Part shown: piece by piece, positions 23,772 to 37,577 of the stretch | Numbering within the stretch: position 1 is the first letter of the stretch | Layout of the letters: each line of letters opens with the position of its first letter | Origin: Oxyruncus cristatus | Taxonomy: Eukaryota; Chordata; Aves; Passeriformes; Cotingidae | Direction: 5' to 3' | Length of the DNA stretch: 64,000 nt | NCBI GenBank assembly: GCA_013399855.1 | Contig: VXAY01005020.1 | Coordinates: 62,001 to 126,000, forward strand | Translations under genes and position numbers: made by a program | The notes under the pieces: model-generated | What the model saw: the letters and a program-made list of their open reading frames with translations, nothing else | Told to the model about the DNA's origin: nothing | Databases searched by the model: none

Positions 23772-26700
23772 CAGGTAAACTTGTCACATCTAAACTCACT
23801 CCTCTCTCTTCCTCAGAGTTCTTCTCAGCAGCTGACAGCTCATGGCAAGGATCCCATATAATAGCACACAAATAGGATGCTCCCGTGCTTGGAGCTGGGG
23901 TTCTGCCAGAATCCTGAACCTATGATTTTAACACTCAAGACAAGCCAGTGATGCTTGTCCTGGGCAGGGCTGCAGCAAGTTTCACGTGTCCAGTCCTCTT
24001 TACCACTACTTAGACTGCACAGTTTAATCATTTCTGCTACCCAAAGACTTCAGTGTCTTAGGTAATACTATCTCACTGATTTATTCCACTGATCTGTTAT
24101 TTTGCACTGCACTAGTTCTGAAATATGTAGTTTGTGAATTAGAGTGAGCATTCATCGAAGCGCTTGCAGCCAAATGCCATGCCGTGTTTTTTTTCTGAGC
24201 TCGTACGTACTTGGCCAGAAGTAAAATTTAATAGCAGAATACAGTAATTTTTCCTTATTTTCTCTCCAATTTTTATAGTGTAGATTCCTTTACAGGAGTA
24301 GCCAAAGGGAATAAATGGATTACAGTCACAGCTTTCTATTGTTCCAGTTGTAACTGAAAAAAAATGAAAGCCAATACCGAAAACATCCTAGCTCTCTACA
24401 GAAACATCTTGCTGCACAGACAAAGCCACTGTTTATTCAAATAATGAAGGGTGGAAAATAGAATAAAATTATCTATAGCGCTTTGATTCATGTTGACAAA
24501 CTCAATATCAGCATAACACAAACACACATGAAGAGAAAATGCTGTTTGAGACTTTAAGTAGAATGAGTAATAAACAACATTTAGGGAAAGAAGAGGCAAG
24601 ATATTTATAGGATTCAAATGTCTTTAACACCCTAGACAATGTTATTTTATTTACAAATTCATTATGAAGCTCTAAAAACAGCAGCTTTTACCGCTCTATG
24701 TTTATTGTGCAGAAAAAAACCTTAAGAGCTGTGATGTTCGACTTATTACTTTGGAAAGATAATAGAAATATTTTTCGACATGAAATTATGAACAGATAAA
24801 AAACCTGACAATTTCAGGGGGTAAAAACCCCCAGTTTTATCATTTACATATTGGTATTTCAGGTGTCATTATAAGCAAAACAACTTCTACTGGAACTCTC
24901 CTAGCTGAGATTATGCAGAATATGTCACTGTTTTATTAAAACCTTTTTATATGATATAGGTTTATTTAACAATGCAGTTTCAAATTTATTTACTGCTTTT
25001 GCCATTTTCATGGCATCTGATTTCTTTCCTGACTTTTAATATTTTGAGGAAACCTAAAAGGAACAAAAGAGAAAAAAATCAAAAGTAGTATGACTTTATT
25101 ACCTCTAAGGAGGTGCCATAAATGTACAATTCTAACATTTATGGCATCATAAATCAGAACTATATTGATATTGAATTAGCATTATGGAAAGTAACAGGGG
25201 TAAATTAACATGGGTATATTGAATTAGGCATGATGGTAACAAAATAATGGAAAAGAGGGAACATGGAAAATATGAACTCCAATATTAGGTAATGTATTGA
25301 AAAGCAGAGCAGATGAAAATTGTGTATATACATACATTAACATATTCTCACAGTTGCTGCCAGGAATTCTAACTTTGCCCAGAGTCATGGATTATTAATA
25401 AAATAGCCCAATCTAAACACAAATAAATCCATTGTGTTCTGAAGATGAAAGAATTATAAATTGTTGCAAGATACCATTTCTCTGAATTGAGCAGCATCCA
25501 AACCAATTTTACAAGCAACAGCTGTGAAAAAATTTGCATGGCAAAAAAGAATTCAGAAACAAAAGCAACAACACAGTTGGGGAATAGATGTTCTGGACTA
25601 TTGCTTTCTTGTCTGCCAGAGCAAATATTTGGTGTCAACACAGACAAATAAATATTGTATGCCTGAGTCACCATTTCAAGTACAGATCTGCTAAATCAAT
25701 GACAATGTGTATTAATAGTATTACAAGTTCTTTCCCAACATTTTCAATACATAAGCAAGATCATTCAGGAAAAAGAAACAATAGAGGCTATGCATGTGTA
25801 GAAATGTAAGGGAAAATGTTTTGGTTTGCCATCAGTGTTGCTAATCTCTAGTATTTAGGTGTGTACTTTCACAAAAATAAGAAATTTTTGCATCTTACTA
25901 ACATAAGTTAAGAAACAAAAATACTGTGCAGTGGCTTCACTTGATTTTATTTCTGCCATCTTCATACATACTTATTTGTTTCAAGATCCTTAAGCTTCAG
26001 CAAGAAACATCCAAACAAACTGCCAAGCCGCACAACACTTGACCCCGGGAACAGCTTGCTGGCTGTGCTACAAAATACAGGAGGTAGACTGAACTGAAAG
26101 GGAGAAAAAGAGTTTACAAACACTCCTCACTACTTTTGATGGATGTATTGAGAAGGCGAATAAAAATGTATAAATGCAAATGGTCCAGCTCACATCATGG
26201 TGCATTCTTTGCATGTACTTCCTCCAAAGGACACTTACAAAACATATCCTTAGATGTTCTAAAAGTCACGTCACTCATTGTGCTAATACTTAGAGTTTAT
26301 ATGACACTTTCTCCAAAATGTCCTTCCACTCACCAGAGCTGCCCAATACTCTCGAAGGGAGTGTGAGGTAACCAGGTTGATGTCAATGCCTCCTGGCCTT
26401 GCAGACATGAAAATGCCAGTTTATGATGTGCTCAAGCCTAGAGATGGTTGATAAGTATAGAGCAGATTTAATTTAAATAGTACTGACTTCTTAATGTCAG
26501 CAGTTCTTGGGGATTCCTTCATCTCAGGCTCACACAGGTCTTCCTGGCTGCCACACATGAGGGATGGGAGTCACTGCCTGCCTCGCTCTGTGCGTTTGTG
26601 TTTGTCTGCATGGCTCACAGGAGAGATTTTCATACACTTGGGGGGCAGCCAGCCTGCTCCCCTTTGATGCCTCTGCTTGATTCCTAGGCATAAGCACAAA

Positions 26701-27288
26701 GCAGTAGCTGGAGACAGCACGTAAATGGAAATGCCAGTTCAGAAATTAGTGCCTCCAAGCTCAATCCAGGCTGTGATGGAGTAAACACAGAGCAGAGCAG
26801 AATAAAATCCAGGCTCCTTTCAGCATCTACCTCTTCATAGAGAAGCCTCACTCGAGTACAGAAAGAAGCATCTCTGTAAGCATCCTCAATTTCCTTCCTT
26901 CTGTGCTCCCACTCCTGTAACCCCTTCTCACCACTCCATCCCTTCACCTACTCTGTCAGGAATGCAGCAGAACTTCACTCCAAGGTGTTATTCATATCCC
27001 CCTTTTCCCACCCTCTGTTCTCCACAGGAAGAATAGGACGAAATAGCTCTGCTCCCTTTTTGATGGGAGAGGCAGAAATAAAAGTTTCTCCTGTTCCTGT
27101 TGTACAGATTCAATTATCATTATATTCTTTTTCTTTTTGTTTTTTTTTCCTCTCCAAAACCTTCATTGCATTATCTGTTGCTCACTGGGTAACAGGCTGA
27201 TGAAGAAATAAAAACCATTGCTAAACTCTCTAGAATGGTGAGAATGCTTTTGTTTTCCATTTTATGTCCAGTTTGCATTTGTATTTGA
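23772..27288. other. AT-rich unique DNA, no confirmed gene
   Basis: I see nothing I can name. A minus-strand open frame at 26684-26947 lies in a slightly GC-richer patch and is reported as a finding rather than a gene. Confidence 0.5.
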
Positions 27289-27328
27289 TAATTCCCTTCC
27301 AATTCAGCATATTCTGTGATTCCATGAA
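27289..27328 (+). mobile_element. Possible tiny CR1 3' tail
   Basis: AATTCCCTTCCAATTCAGCA followed by TATTCTGTGATTCCATGA resembles the last 40 bases of a plus-strand CR1 (TCCCTTCCAAC...ATTCTGTGATTCTATGA). Nothing upstream is recognisably CR1, so it is either an extremely truncated insertion or a decayed copy. Confidence 0.55.
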
Positions 27329-30300
27329 TTTTGGTTGAAGAAACTTGACCATGTTGACTGCGTTAGCAATTGTCTTATTATTCAGAGTCAGTAAAGACTC
27401 ATCTTTCTTGGATTACCTGAGTCTGTGAACTGACAAATCTCTCCTTTTGCAGCTCTAATGATTTACAGACAGCAAGTACATTTCTTGGAACTAAGAAAAT
27501 CATAAGAAATGGGATTTTCATGCTCATGGCACAGCAAAACAAACACACCAACCAACAAACCACCAACAAAACACTCTCATGGTGACAGTCCATCTTTGTC
27601 AAACTTTGTGTTTCCATTCTTGAACGAGAAAGAAATAGAATTTTTCTCAATGAAAAATATACTAGCCCATTTTTTAAGTTTAGGAGGTATTTTCTTTATC
27701 CTCCTAGAACTGTATCCCACACGTCAGCCTTTTTCTTGTATTCTCCCATAAGCTAACAAGGCAAACAAAAAGTTTTACATAGAAGCCTGGGCATCTGACA
27801 CCAGAAGAATATCAACAAAGTTATGAATGTAGAAGACAAAGTTTTACAATGGAAGCAAAGAACAATTTCAGTAGCAGATGGCACTGTCAGGTTCACTAGT
27901 TACATGGGTGTCTACAGTATCTTTTCCTAACTAAGAAGAAGAAAAAGGAATGCAACTCAAGGTTTGAAGATGCAAAACTGTTTTGTTTTATTTTTGCTGT
28001 ACAAAGTCTTTTGTGTTTGCCCCAGTCCCGTGGGAGCCAGTACTGAGAAATCCATGTTCAGCTCCCTGCATTCCTTGAAGACTGAAACTTAATTTCTTTG
28101 ATAAAATGTATTCCCTAAATATAGTCTTGGATTTTTTTATATTTTCGTCCAGTGCTTCACAAATAACGCTCTCTAAGAGTTGGGTCTTCCCCATCCCTTC
28201 CCGAACACTGAATAGGAATTATTCCGAATCTTGCTTACGTACTTTGAGGTCTTTTGTGCAAGGAAATGAGTCTCTCCATCTATTCCCGGGGCTTTCACGT
28301 CTTTCCCACACAGTTCGTTACTCAAGACATCTTGAGTAGCTTAGCTCAGCCTTAGATCTCAGTGTTACAAAGTTGCACATTTGTTTGCCATTTATGAAAA
28401 GTATAAACAGCTGAGGCTTTAGGAAGTCTATTCACAAGTACTAGAGGCTGACAGCATTTCTGAAACGTTCAGCAGCTAATTTAGAGGTTTCTGAGGCTTA
28501 GCATAGGTTTATTACAGAAGCTTTACATTTCTAGAAAACAGTCTGTTCCTTTTCATTACCTCACGTGCTACTTGCTACACTGATCTGAACCTGTGCTCAT
28601 CCTTACTTGTGTAGGGAAAATATAGACAAGAAGTCAGTTACCTGTCTCACTTTTCCAGGATGGCTAACCTTGCCATGAGGTGCTGGCCAGAGACTATCTT
28701 TCTAGAGAAAATGACTCCCAGAGAAATTTGGAGATGAGCACAAGAGAAGATGCTCAGTGAATTGAGAGCCCTGAGGAACATTATTTCTATACCAATTTCA
28801 ACCAAATTTGCCAAATTGCTTTTGGTATGGCCTTAGCAAATTATTTAGAGGAATACTTGTAGTGTTCTTCTCTTCAAATGCTGTTAAGGTCAAATACTTT
28901 TTTCTAAATATGAAAATCTAGGAAGAAAATTATTGTGATACTGCACGGTTGACCAGAAAATATGTTTGTCAAGGTTTTCTACCTACTCATTTTCTACTTG
29001 CTCAGAAACTCTCTAAGACTATTTTGCCAGGTCTCTACAGCCTTTGAGTTTGTTTGAATACTGATGGAATATGGGAAGAGCTTCTAAGTGGAAATGTTGG
29101 TTTAGAAACTCATTCCAAAGGGACATAATCCCAGGGATATTTTTTCTGTTTTTATGTAATTGCCATTGATCTATATTAGTCACACTTCCTTTAAATGTTT
29201 TTAACTTGCACATCACTCATTTCCTTCAACTTCAGACTTTTCTGAGGGCTCTCTAAGTACTACCTCTTACCTGTAGAAATAGGAGTTGAAAGCTGGATGA
29301 CTCCTTTGTCATTGCCTCTGTGCTGGGTAAGCCACCCAGACCCCTCATCCCAGCCCACACAAAGCACTGGAACTCCTTTATTTCTGCCATCTTTTCAGGA
29401 TTAGAAGATGATGGAGGGGAAAGACACCCTTACAGCCCTGTACTTCTGCATAATTGTTAGTGGTGATGTACAGTCACCTCCCAAGAAAAGAGACTCTGTG
29501 CCTTATCGAGAAAATTCTTCGTTCCTCTTTTGAAAAAAAAGGTGAGAATGACAACTTTTTATTATTGCTTACAGCTACAATAAATCTGGCTACAATCTCC
29601 TGTTACCGGAATGTCAGTGAACAGGAAATAAACCTCTGTGGGGACAGCAGTTTTAGGGGCTTTGGCAAGGTCTCAGAGGGACTGGAATCATAAATATGTT
29701 ACATTTACACAGTTAAACCTCTCTTGAGAGAAACTGAGTGACCCTGACATGAACAGTACAGATTTAATATCAATGCCTGTTGCACCCTTTAGGGCTGTAT
29801 TGTCCTCACCTCTGAAACAATTCTCAGTTTTCCAGTGATGCTGTGACTGCTATTCCTTTCTGTTACTGTTTCAGGATTAACAGAAGTAACTTCTGGTCAG
29901 TTTAGAAGAGCTCTTTCAATAATTTAAAGACTTTTCTGGCTATTTTTGCATTGAATAACTTCCACCCAGATCCAAACATTGCTTCCTTATTGACCTGCAA
30001 CCGTCCTTTTTTTTTTTTTTATGAAATGCAAGGCTCTGGTCATAAAACTGCCACATCATTTGGTTTAAAGAACAGAAGGTGTTTGATTTTGCCTAAAACT
30101 TTTCAAAGTTGCATTTTAGGTAAGTATTATGTAAACACACCTGTAACCTCAGGTGAAAAGAAGCCTCATCGTATATCAAAGCATCCCTGAAGAAAGATAA
30201 AATCACTGATATTTATGTTGAAACTACTGATAGGCAAATTTTAGTCTTTTCTGTACAGGCAATTTAACATATAAGCACAAGAATGCACATAACACTAAAA

Positions 30301-33300
30301 TTTAAATTTAAACTGAGTTTACCTTTGTGTAAAAATGAAATTTGAGGAAATTAAATACTGCTGCAGGTGGGAATGAGGTTTGTTGGGCAGTTGCAAGGAA
30401 TCTACCACATAGGATGTAAACTAGGTTCTGAAAGGTGGCTCACAGACTTAGTGAGGGGTAACATTAAAACTCATTTTACATTTCTGAATATTCTGAATAA
30501 TAAGAAATCTTGCATTGAGATCTTCAAAGTATCTGCATGATGTACAGCTTCTTTAGAAAAGTGCCTTCTGTGATTTGAGGCCTGTTATATCTTTGATAGT
30601 CAGTAAGACTTAACTGCTTCTAAAACTTTTACTCATTTCTTTTTAAGTGAAGGCAACTTTCTGGAGCCAACTCTTCAGTTTTGCTAAACAAGCCATTCTA
30701 AGAAGTTTCTTAAATGAATTTAGAATCTCAAAAGGAGGAAGAAGAAGCGAAGGTAAGAGAAAGGAGTGTACTCTGAAGTACTATATTTTCACACTGAAAA
30801 AAGGTTGACTGAGTCTTTAATGATTATTTAACTGTAGTGAACTTTTGCATTAAATGACTTCACATCTTTTTTATATGAAGCTGCAAAAATTGTCAGAGTG
30901 TACTGAAAGAATTTTTTCCATTGTCTTCAGGTTTCACTCCATAGGCTCTGTGTGACCTCATATCTGTTTCCGTATGCAGTTGCCATGGAGCCTTCTCGCG
31001 ATGGAAAGCTCAAACAAGCTAAGGCAGAAAACGTGCATGTGGATCAGTGTTCTGGAAAAAATTACTGGGTACCTTTTGACTTCAACAGGACGTATCAGAA
31101 TTAAAATTAAATACAGTAAAAAGTTATGTGCATGAGTGCCTGGTGTTGAAATTAAAACAAGGAAAGTGGATACTTGCTGAATACGAATATGGTACATGAA
31201 ATTAAGATCTTCATCTGCATGCTATCTGATTTATGTCAGTGAAAGGTCCTGGTCCAAAAACGACACCTGTTTATTGAAGTAATTCAGTAATAAGTGGTAG
31301 AACTTCACACTAAAGGACAAGCATTACAGGGCAGAATCTCTCCTTTTTTTTGCATTGTCTCTAATTGTACAATAAGCATACTAAGTATGGGCAGAAAAAG
31401 AGTACAGGAGCAAGGAAATGTTAATTCTGGGATGGTTAAAGATGTGGCTTAAAATCAAAAGTATATACTTACATATTGAAAAATACTGAATTTTATTGTG
31501 GTAGCAACAAATCAAAAGGATAGGGAATGAGGAAGGAAAGAAATTTAAATGTATTCTTTATACTTAGGATTTTATCTTGACTCATATTCTGATATCCCTT
31601 ATTAAATGCAAAAGCAGATGCAAGCCAGATAAACCCAGTTTATCTGTTTCTGTATAAAACTTACCTTTCCTCTAAGCAAAGTTCAGCAAGAACATGGTGT
31701 AGATGCCTGGGAGAAAGTGCATTTACATTTACCAGAGAGAATCAGACCACCATGACTTCCTCCTTCACACCTCCTGTTCGAGGCTGGTGTGTAAAGTAAC
31801 AGAAAGCCCTCATATCACCTCCTAGGATTCTGCAAATCGTTCATAACTGAATGCAAATTATGGCTAAATCTGCCTCAATTCTGGTTTAATTACAGGCCTA
31901 AATTTTGGCCTTACTTCAAACAAACTTTCAAAAGCCCTGGGCTGAGTTCTGAGTGTACCACCTTGGAGAGCATAGGGGAGTACTCTAATGCATCTGTACG
32001 AAGGAGGAAGGATTTATGGATTTGGTTCTCACCCAAACCAAATTTGGAAGGGATCACTCAAATTTTCTTTGAACCCTGCATTTAAGGCAAACCTGTTGAA
32101 ATTCCAGGTGAATCAAAACCAGTGCAAAAACCTGTTTCTGTATCCTCTTATGAACCCACACTAATTCAGCATTTTGAATCCTTATAAAATAAAATCATAT
32201 AAAATAGGTGCACATGGCTCTAGAAGGGCAGGAATCTGGCTCAGTAAAGACAGAGGCCTAACTTGGTTGCTATTGAAATTGGGAAGTCTAATGGAAGACC
32301 GAATTAGAATGCATATTAGGATAATTTAAAGTATAACAAGGCACCTAAGAATAGCAAAGTTTGATCCCATAATGGGATGTTTTCAGTAGGCTAAGAAAAT
32401 ATTTTTCTCCCTGGACTGTATTCTGACAATATCTCCTGAATGAGAACAATGTGGAAATATTTTTACTGCAGGTACACCAATATTATTATACCTTAACTGG
32501 ATTACTAAGTTCTACATTTAACCAGGGTACACTGACAGCTCCACTGGTCACCAAAGAGCCTCTCTAATATTCTCTGTCGATGTCCAGTAAGAATAGCACT
32601 GTCCCTGTTTAGAGTGGAGGTATTAAATCTCTTCATACACATGTATCTTGGAGGAACAAGTTAGCAATTAATTTGAAGAGCCATTCTTTTGAGTGTTATT
32701 TCACTTATAAGTAACATTACACTGAATTTGCAAATATTGAATCAAAGGGGAAGTTTCTTGTTAGCTGTCAGCAGCACAAAGCTAGTTTAGTTCCCTGTTT
32801 TTTAAAGATCTGGGATATTATATAGGCCACTATACTTTCTCCTCTACTTCAAATTAAGTGCAATTCTGACGTTATTTCTCAAAGCTGAGTAAGAATGTGT
32901 GGTGATGCTGGCTGTGCTCTACTACACTGGAAAAATGCCCATACTCACTTGAGGAGTGAATATCCCTCATTGCACTGAGGAGGCCAAGTTCCCTCCATCT
33001 CCTGAAACACACATTAAAAGCAGAAAAAAAACCTTTCGTGTTCTGGGGAAAACTGAGGCAGCATTGCACCAAGAGCATGTTTATAAATTCACTAGGACAT
33101 AAAACTGCAATGCAGCATCATTTCTAACAGTCAAATGGTGTTTAATTTCTAAGTCTAGGGACAAGATTGTTTGAGTTTTCTTTTTTTCTTTATCTGTCAG
33201 GATTTTGCTTTGATACAGACTTGAAAAGTTGAACAAGAGCCAATTGAAAATGAGATGCTATGTGACATAAATATTGTAATCTTTGATGAATGAAAATTTC

Positions 33301-33435
33301 ATTGAGGTTTGTTGGTTTGAACAGTGTAAGGAGGATATAGGTAATGAATAAATAGCAAATATAAAGATAAATTGATGGCTATTACCACAAACAGAATCAG
33401 AAATTTTAAGGTAGTCAAGGGTCCACAAACATGGT
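27329..33435. other. AT-rich unique DNA, no gene seen
   Basis: No repeat family, RNA gene or convincing exon. All open frames are short. A 16-base T run occurs near 30006-30021. Confidence 0.55.
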
Positions 33436-33719
33436 GCAATATTCAAACTGAAAAAGAGTAGATTAAGATTAGGTATGAGGAAGAAATTCTTCCCTGTGAG
33501 GGTGATGAGGCACTGGCACAGGTTGCCCAGAGAAGCTGTGGATGCCCCATCCCTGGAACTGTTTAAGGCCAAGTTGGATGGGGCTCTGAGCAACCTGGTC
33601 TAGTGGAAGGTGTCCCGGTCCATGGCAGGGGTGTTGAAACCCAACAATTTATAAGGCCCCTTCCAACCCAACCCATTTTAAGTTTCTCTGACGATTCTAT
33701 GATGTTCTGTAATTCTGTG
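33436..33719 (+). mobile_element. CR1 LINE 3' fragment
   Basis: Plus-strand CR1 tail. Landmarks are TTCAAACTGAAAAAGAGTAG, GAGGAAGAAATTCTTCCCTG, CAGGTTGCCCAGAGAAGCTG, GGATGCCCCATCCCTGGAAC, GGGCTCTGAGCAACCTGGTC and CCCTTCCAACCCAACCCATT. A terminal repeat of two to three ATTCTATG-like units follows. The minus-strand frame at 33258-33593 is a shadow. Confidence 0.93.
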
Positions 33720-34125
33720 TTTCGAACATGTAACAATTATTTTTGAAATATCGAAAATGAATAGCTGAAAATACAGAGACAATATTTGAATATCAACTGA
33801 ATCAAAGCATTTCAATGAAATAATTCTGTTGCTCAGAAATGACTAGAAGTGTCTTGGTTAAAAAAAATATAAATCTGCTCAACAGATGAAATATTTGCAC
33901 TTTTTACACTCGGATACTACAACACTGCTATAGGTGAAGTGAATGTACAACATTCTTTACAAGGGATTTCAAACAAACAAACAAAAAATCTTGATTCTTC
34001 TTTCATTTCTTTGCTGTAGATACATTTTTTGGTCTAGAAAGGTGGAATATTTACAGAATTTGTTAAAAGCAGTTTCCAGTGTTACGGCTCAAGGTGAACA
34101 CTTACAAAACCTTCAGGTGCTCACT

Positions 34126-34127
<2 letters not shown>

Positions 34128-34172
<45 letters not shown>
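34128..34172. repeat. Poly-T run of 45
   Basis: An uninterrupted run of 45 thymines between CACTTC and ATTTCTGATA. Neither flank looks like a processed pseudogene or SINE: no AATAAA-type signal is visible in the minus-strand sequence leading into it. Its length may not be exact, because long homopolymers are error-prone. Confidence 0.9.
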
Positions 34173-34174
<2 letters not shown>

Positions 34175-37100
34175 TTCTGATATTTTAGATACACTTTTCC
34201 AAATTTGTGTCTCCCTGTTGTATCCTCTTCACTACAACTCTCCTCCTTCATTTTTTTCCACACACAGTTACTGATAATCACTTTCTCTGCACAAATCTTC
34301 ACTGTTTTTAAATGTCATGTTATATCCCTTTTCCTTTTTCTTTTCTATCCTCTCTGTCAGATGGAATATCATCCTGCAAATCTTTATATTGCATTAAAAT
34401 TGATTGGAGTAAGCTTTAATAAAGAAGAAGCAGAATGTTGAACTCTTTTTGGAGTAAGTTCAATTAGCACTTAATACAGCTGCCATGTAGTACATCATAA
34501 TGTTATGCAGAATATAATAAGAAAGACTAAAGTGTGAATATTTTTACACTCTGTTTTTAATACTACAATCTTGATGAGTTTAGCAGACATTGACTCATTA
34601 CATTTATTACCTCTGATATTACTTTAACCGTCTAGAGTTGATTTAAATTCAATATTTGGAATTGTATTTTCTAATATTAGGAAATGTGCTAAAGCCTCTT
34701 TCTTACCATATCACACTCTGTAATTTATTGCTTGGTTTTCAGCTTGTCTGATACTTACAAAAACTGCACAAATTCTGAAACCAGAGAGTGTACTCTGCCA
34801 TGTTGTCCAAAGAAGAAAAATTTGGCCTAGTGCTGTTAACTTCATTCACTATGTAAAAGTTCGACTTAAAATATTTTATTAACACATTTCTTTTGTGCCT
34901 GCAAATCCACCAAATGTCTAATCTAATAACATCACTGCAATCAAATTTCCAGTCTTGGTAGTGTGTTGATCAATGAATAATTTTAAGCATAAGGTAGTCT
35001 TGCTGAAGCCAATGTAAAGCTTGGTTCGTGCTTAGTGACACAGCCAGATCAGATCCCAGGAGACTACTGAGAAAGGAATTGCAATGGAAGACATTTTAAA
35101 ATTTGACTCTCAGCATAAAAGATATGTAAGTGTTCACCTGCACAGTGCACACAGCAAAGCACCAGGAAATGGCATCCACAGGTGGTGTATTCAGAGTGCC
35201 CCAAAAAGAGAGTGGCTGGTTCCCTCAGGGCATTAAACAAGTGCTGGCACTTCTTTCAGAAGTATTTTTGGACATTCCAGCCTAACAGATGCCACATAAA
35301 AGTTCCTTAAGAAAACAGTTAGATAAGATCTATTATGATGTTAAATATGAATACAAAAATAGATTGCCTGAGGCAACAGGAGGCAAGTAATAAAAGACAG
35401 TGTGGGAGTGGCTGAAAATAGGTTTGTTGACTTAAAAAAAATTTAAATCTGTTTATTTTTATAATAACTCCAAAGATGCAGCAACCCAGTGGAAGAATTA
35501 CTGAGTTCTCAGCAAGTGGGGCACGGAGTCTTAGTTTTCATCAGAACAGAGTCTTAGTTGTTATCTAGATTTTGATTAAAAAAATAAAACCAGTTCCCCG
35601 AAAGGATAATGATGAAAATATACCAGTTTGTCTCAAAGTGCAGTAGATTTGTCAAGAAACCTTGATTTTGAGTATCTTACCTTGAAAATTATTTTCTTTT
35701 GTTTTATTGGTGATGTTAGTGAGTATTTCTCACTTATAGTAAGGAAAATGAACTTTGTGTGTGAATGGCTTGATATTAATTATGGAATTAATTTCACATT
35801 TAGGAAAAGTCAATTCATGCACAGAACTCTACATGAATGAGACAGTATATGCAACATATCAAATTAATTTTTGAGGTTTACTTATGATAGAAGACCCTAT
35901 TCATTCAGTTCTTATTTTTAAACTTTATTTCTTGATATCTCAAAGAATGATATTGATTATTTTTCTATTAAAAGCATAAAGAAGCATATTGTGAATTATT
36001 AAGGAGTATTTCTGAACTTGATACTCATCTTTACTGCTTAGGTATGTGTCCAAGATAAATCCAGTTATCCAGTACACTCTGCTCCTTCCTATTGCATCTC
36101 ATGTTACCCAGCCATGAAACTGAGACAATGTCAGTTCACAGCAGGACTGTAGATTAAAAGTCACCTTGCTGGCCCAAAAATGCCAATGTTTGCAGATCTT
36201 ATTTCAGGAAACATATTATTGGAGCACCAATTTACTAGAGGTGCTGTGAGCACTTCTAAGCCTAAAAAAACCTCTTCTGTCTACTGAAATCAGGTTAGTT
36301 TTTCTGGATTGGGTTCAACTGAGTACAACACAGATTGTTCCACTCTTCAATACTATCCAAACTTTTTTTTCTTTTTATTACTAATATAGAAGATAGAAAA
36401 TGGCAAATAAAAATATTATAGGAATGTCTGATATTGCCAACGGACTATACCTTTATGAGCGGCAGTGAGGAGACTATCCCAAGTGATTCATAACACGTAC
36501 TATTTCAAGAAAAGTGTTTTAAAGCAAAATTATTGGCCTTATTCAAGTCATTAAACGGCTTTCCTCCTCCTAAAACTGCACATTCTTCACGTTCTGTCCT
36601 TTATTTACTTTGTGCTTGACCTCATGAAGACAGACCACATAAATCTAAACCTCTGTGTTCTGCTGAAATCAGCAGAACTATTTGCAGTTGCTTGAAATCA
36701 AGAACATAAATTTTTCTGGGATCAGAGTCTTGCTTGAAGGGACCTGTTCCTTATGCAAGGAATGTTATCTTCGTGCGTGCTGTTAAAAGTATGCGTGAAG
36801 TTGAACAGAACATTGTGGGCAAACCGTATTCCCAAAGCTATGCAAGCACCTTGCTCTCGTCTGGAAGATCTCAAAGGTCCATTCAGTCAACTGGATTTTA
36901 ATGACTCTGCTTGTCAGTTTAGAGGAAATGGGATGAAATTCCTTACTGGATCAGAGAAGGATAAACATTATACTCCTGCTAAGAATGACAAAGTTAGACA
37001 CCTTATTTGTATTTGAGTACCCAGTGAGAATTACTTGATTTCACAACTGTGCTAGCATATATCCTCGCCAATCTTAAAAACAAGGATGTTAAGTACTGAA

Positions 37101-37530
37101 AACCAAATTAACATAATATGCAGTATCTAAACAAGGGCAATGTGTATATTTTGTAAATACATATCCACATTCATATTCAACAATTGCAAAACAAACTTGA
37201 TGAATAGGCCTTACCCTGAACTTCCCATTATAGCTGTAACTCCCATCTTTTTCCTTTCTTTTTATAAACTGTACTTGCTGTCATGATTGTGTTTATGTGT
37301 ATATTCAAGATACTTAAAATGTTTTTTCTATAATTAGCATTCCAAAAAACAAATAGCAATATGTTTTTTGATAGTAACATATATCAAGATGCTCTGTGTG
37401 CATATGTACATACACATACATTTATATAAAAATATGTACTTTCCTTGATGTAAGATTGTATAGACATGAGTTTATAAAAACCACAGAAAATTGTATGTTT
37501 ATTTTCAGGAGATGATTTGAAGGTACTAGT

Positions 37531-37569
37531 AAATATAATAAATAATAAACAATAAACAATAAATAATCA
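37531..37569. repeat. AT-rich (AATAAT/AATAAAC) simple repeat
   Basis: About 39 bases of AATAAT and AATAAAC units directly beside the left edge of the LTR at 37578. Confidence 0.8.
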
Positions 37570-37577
37570 TTATCACA

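Larger units (their letters stand above)
33720..37577. other. AT-rich unique DNA, no gene seen
   Basis: Contains the 45-base T run (34128-34172) and, at its right edge, an AT-rich AATAAT/AATAAAC simple repeat (37531-37569). Otherwise nothing recognised. Confidence 0.55.
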
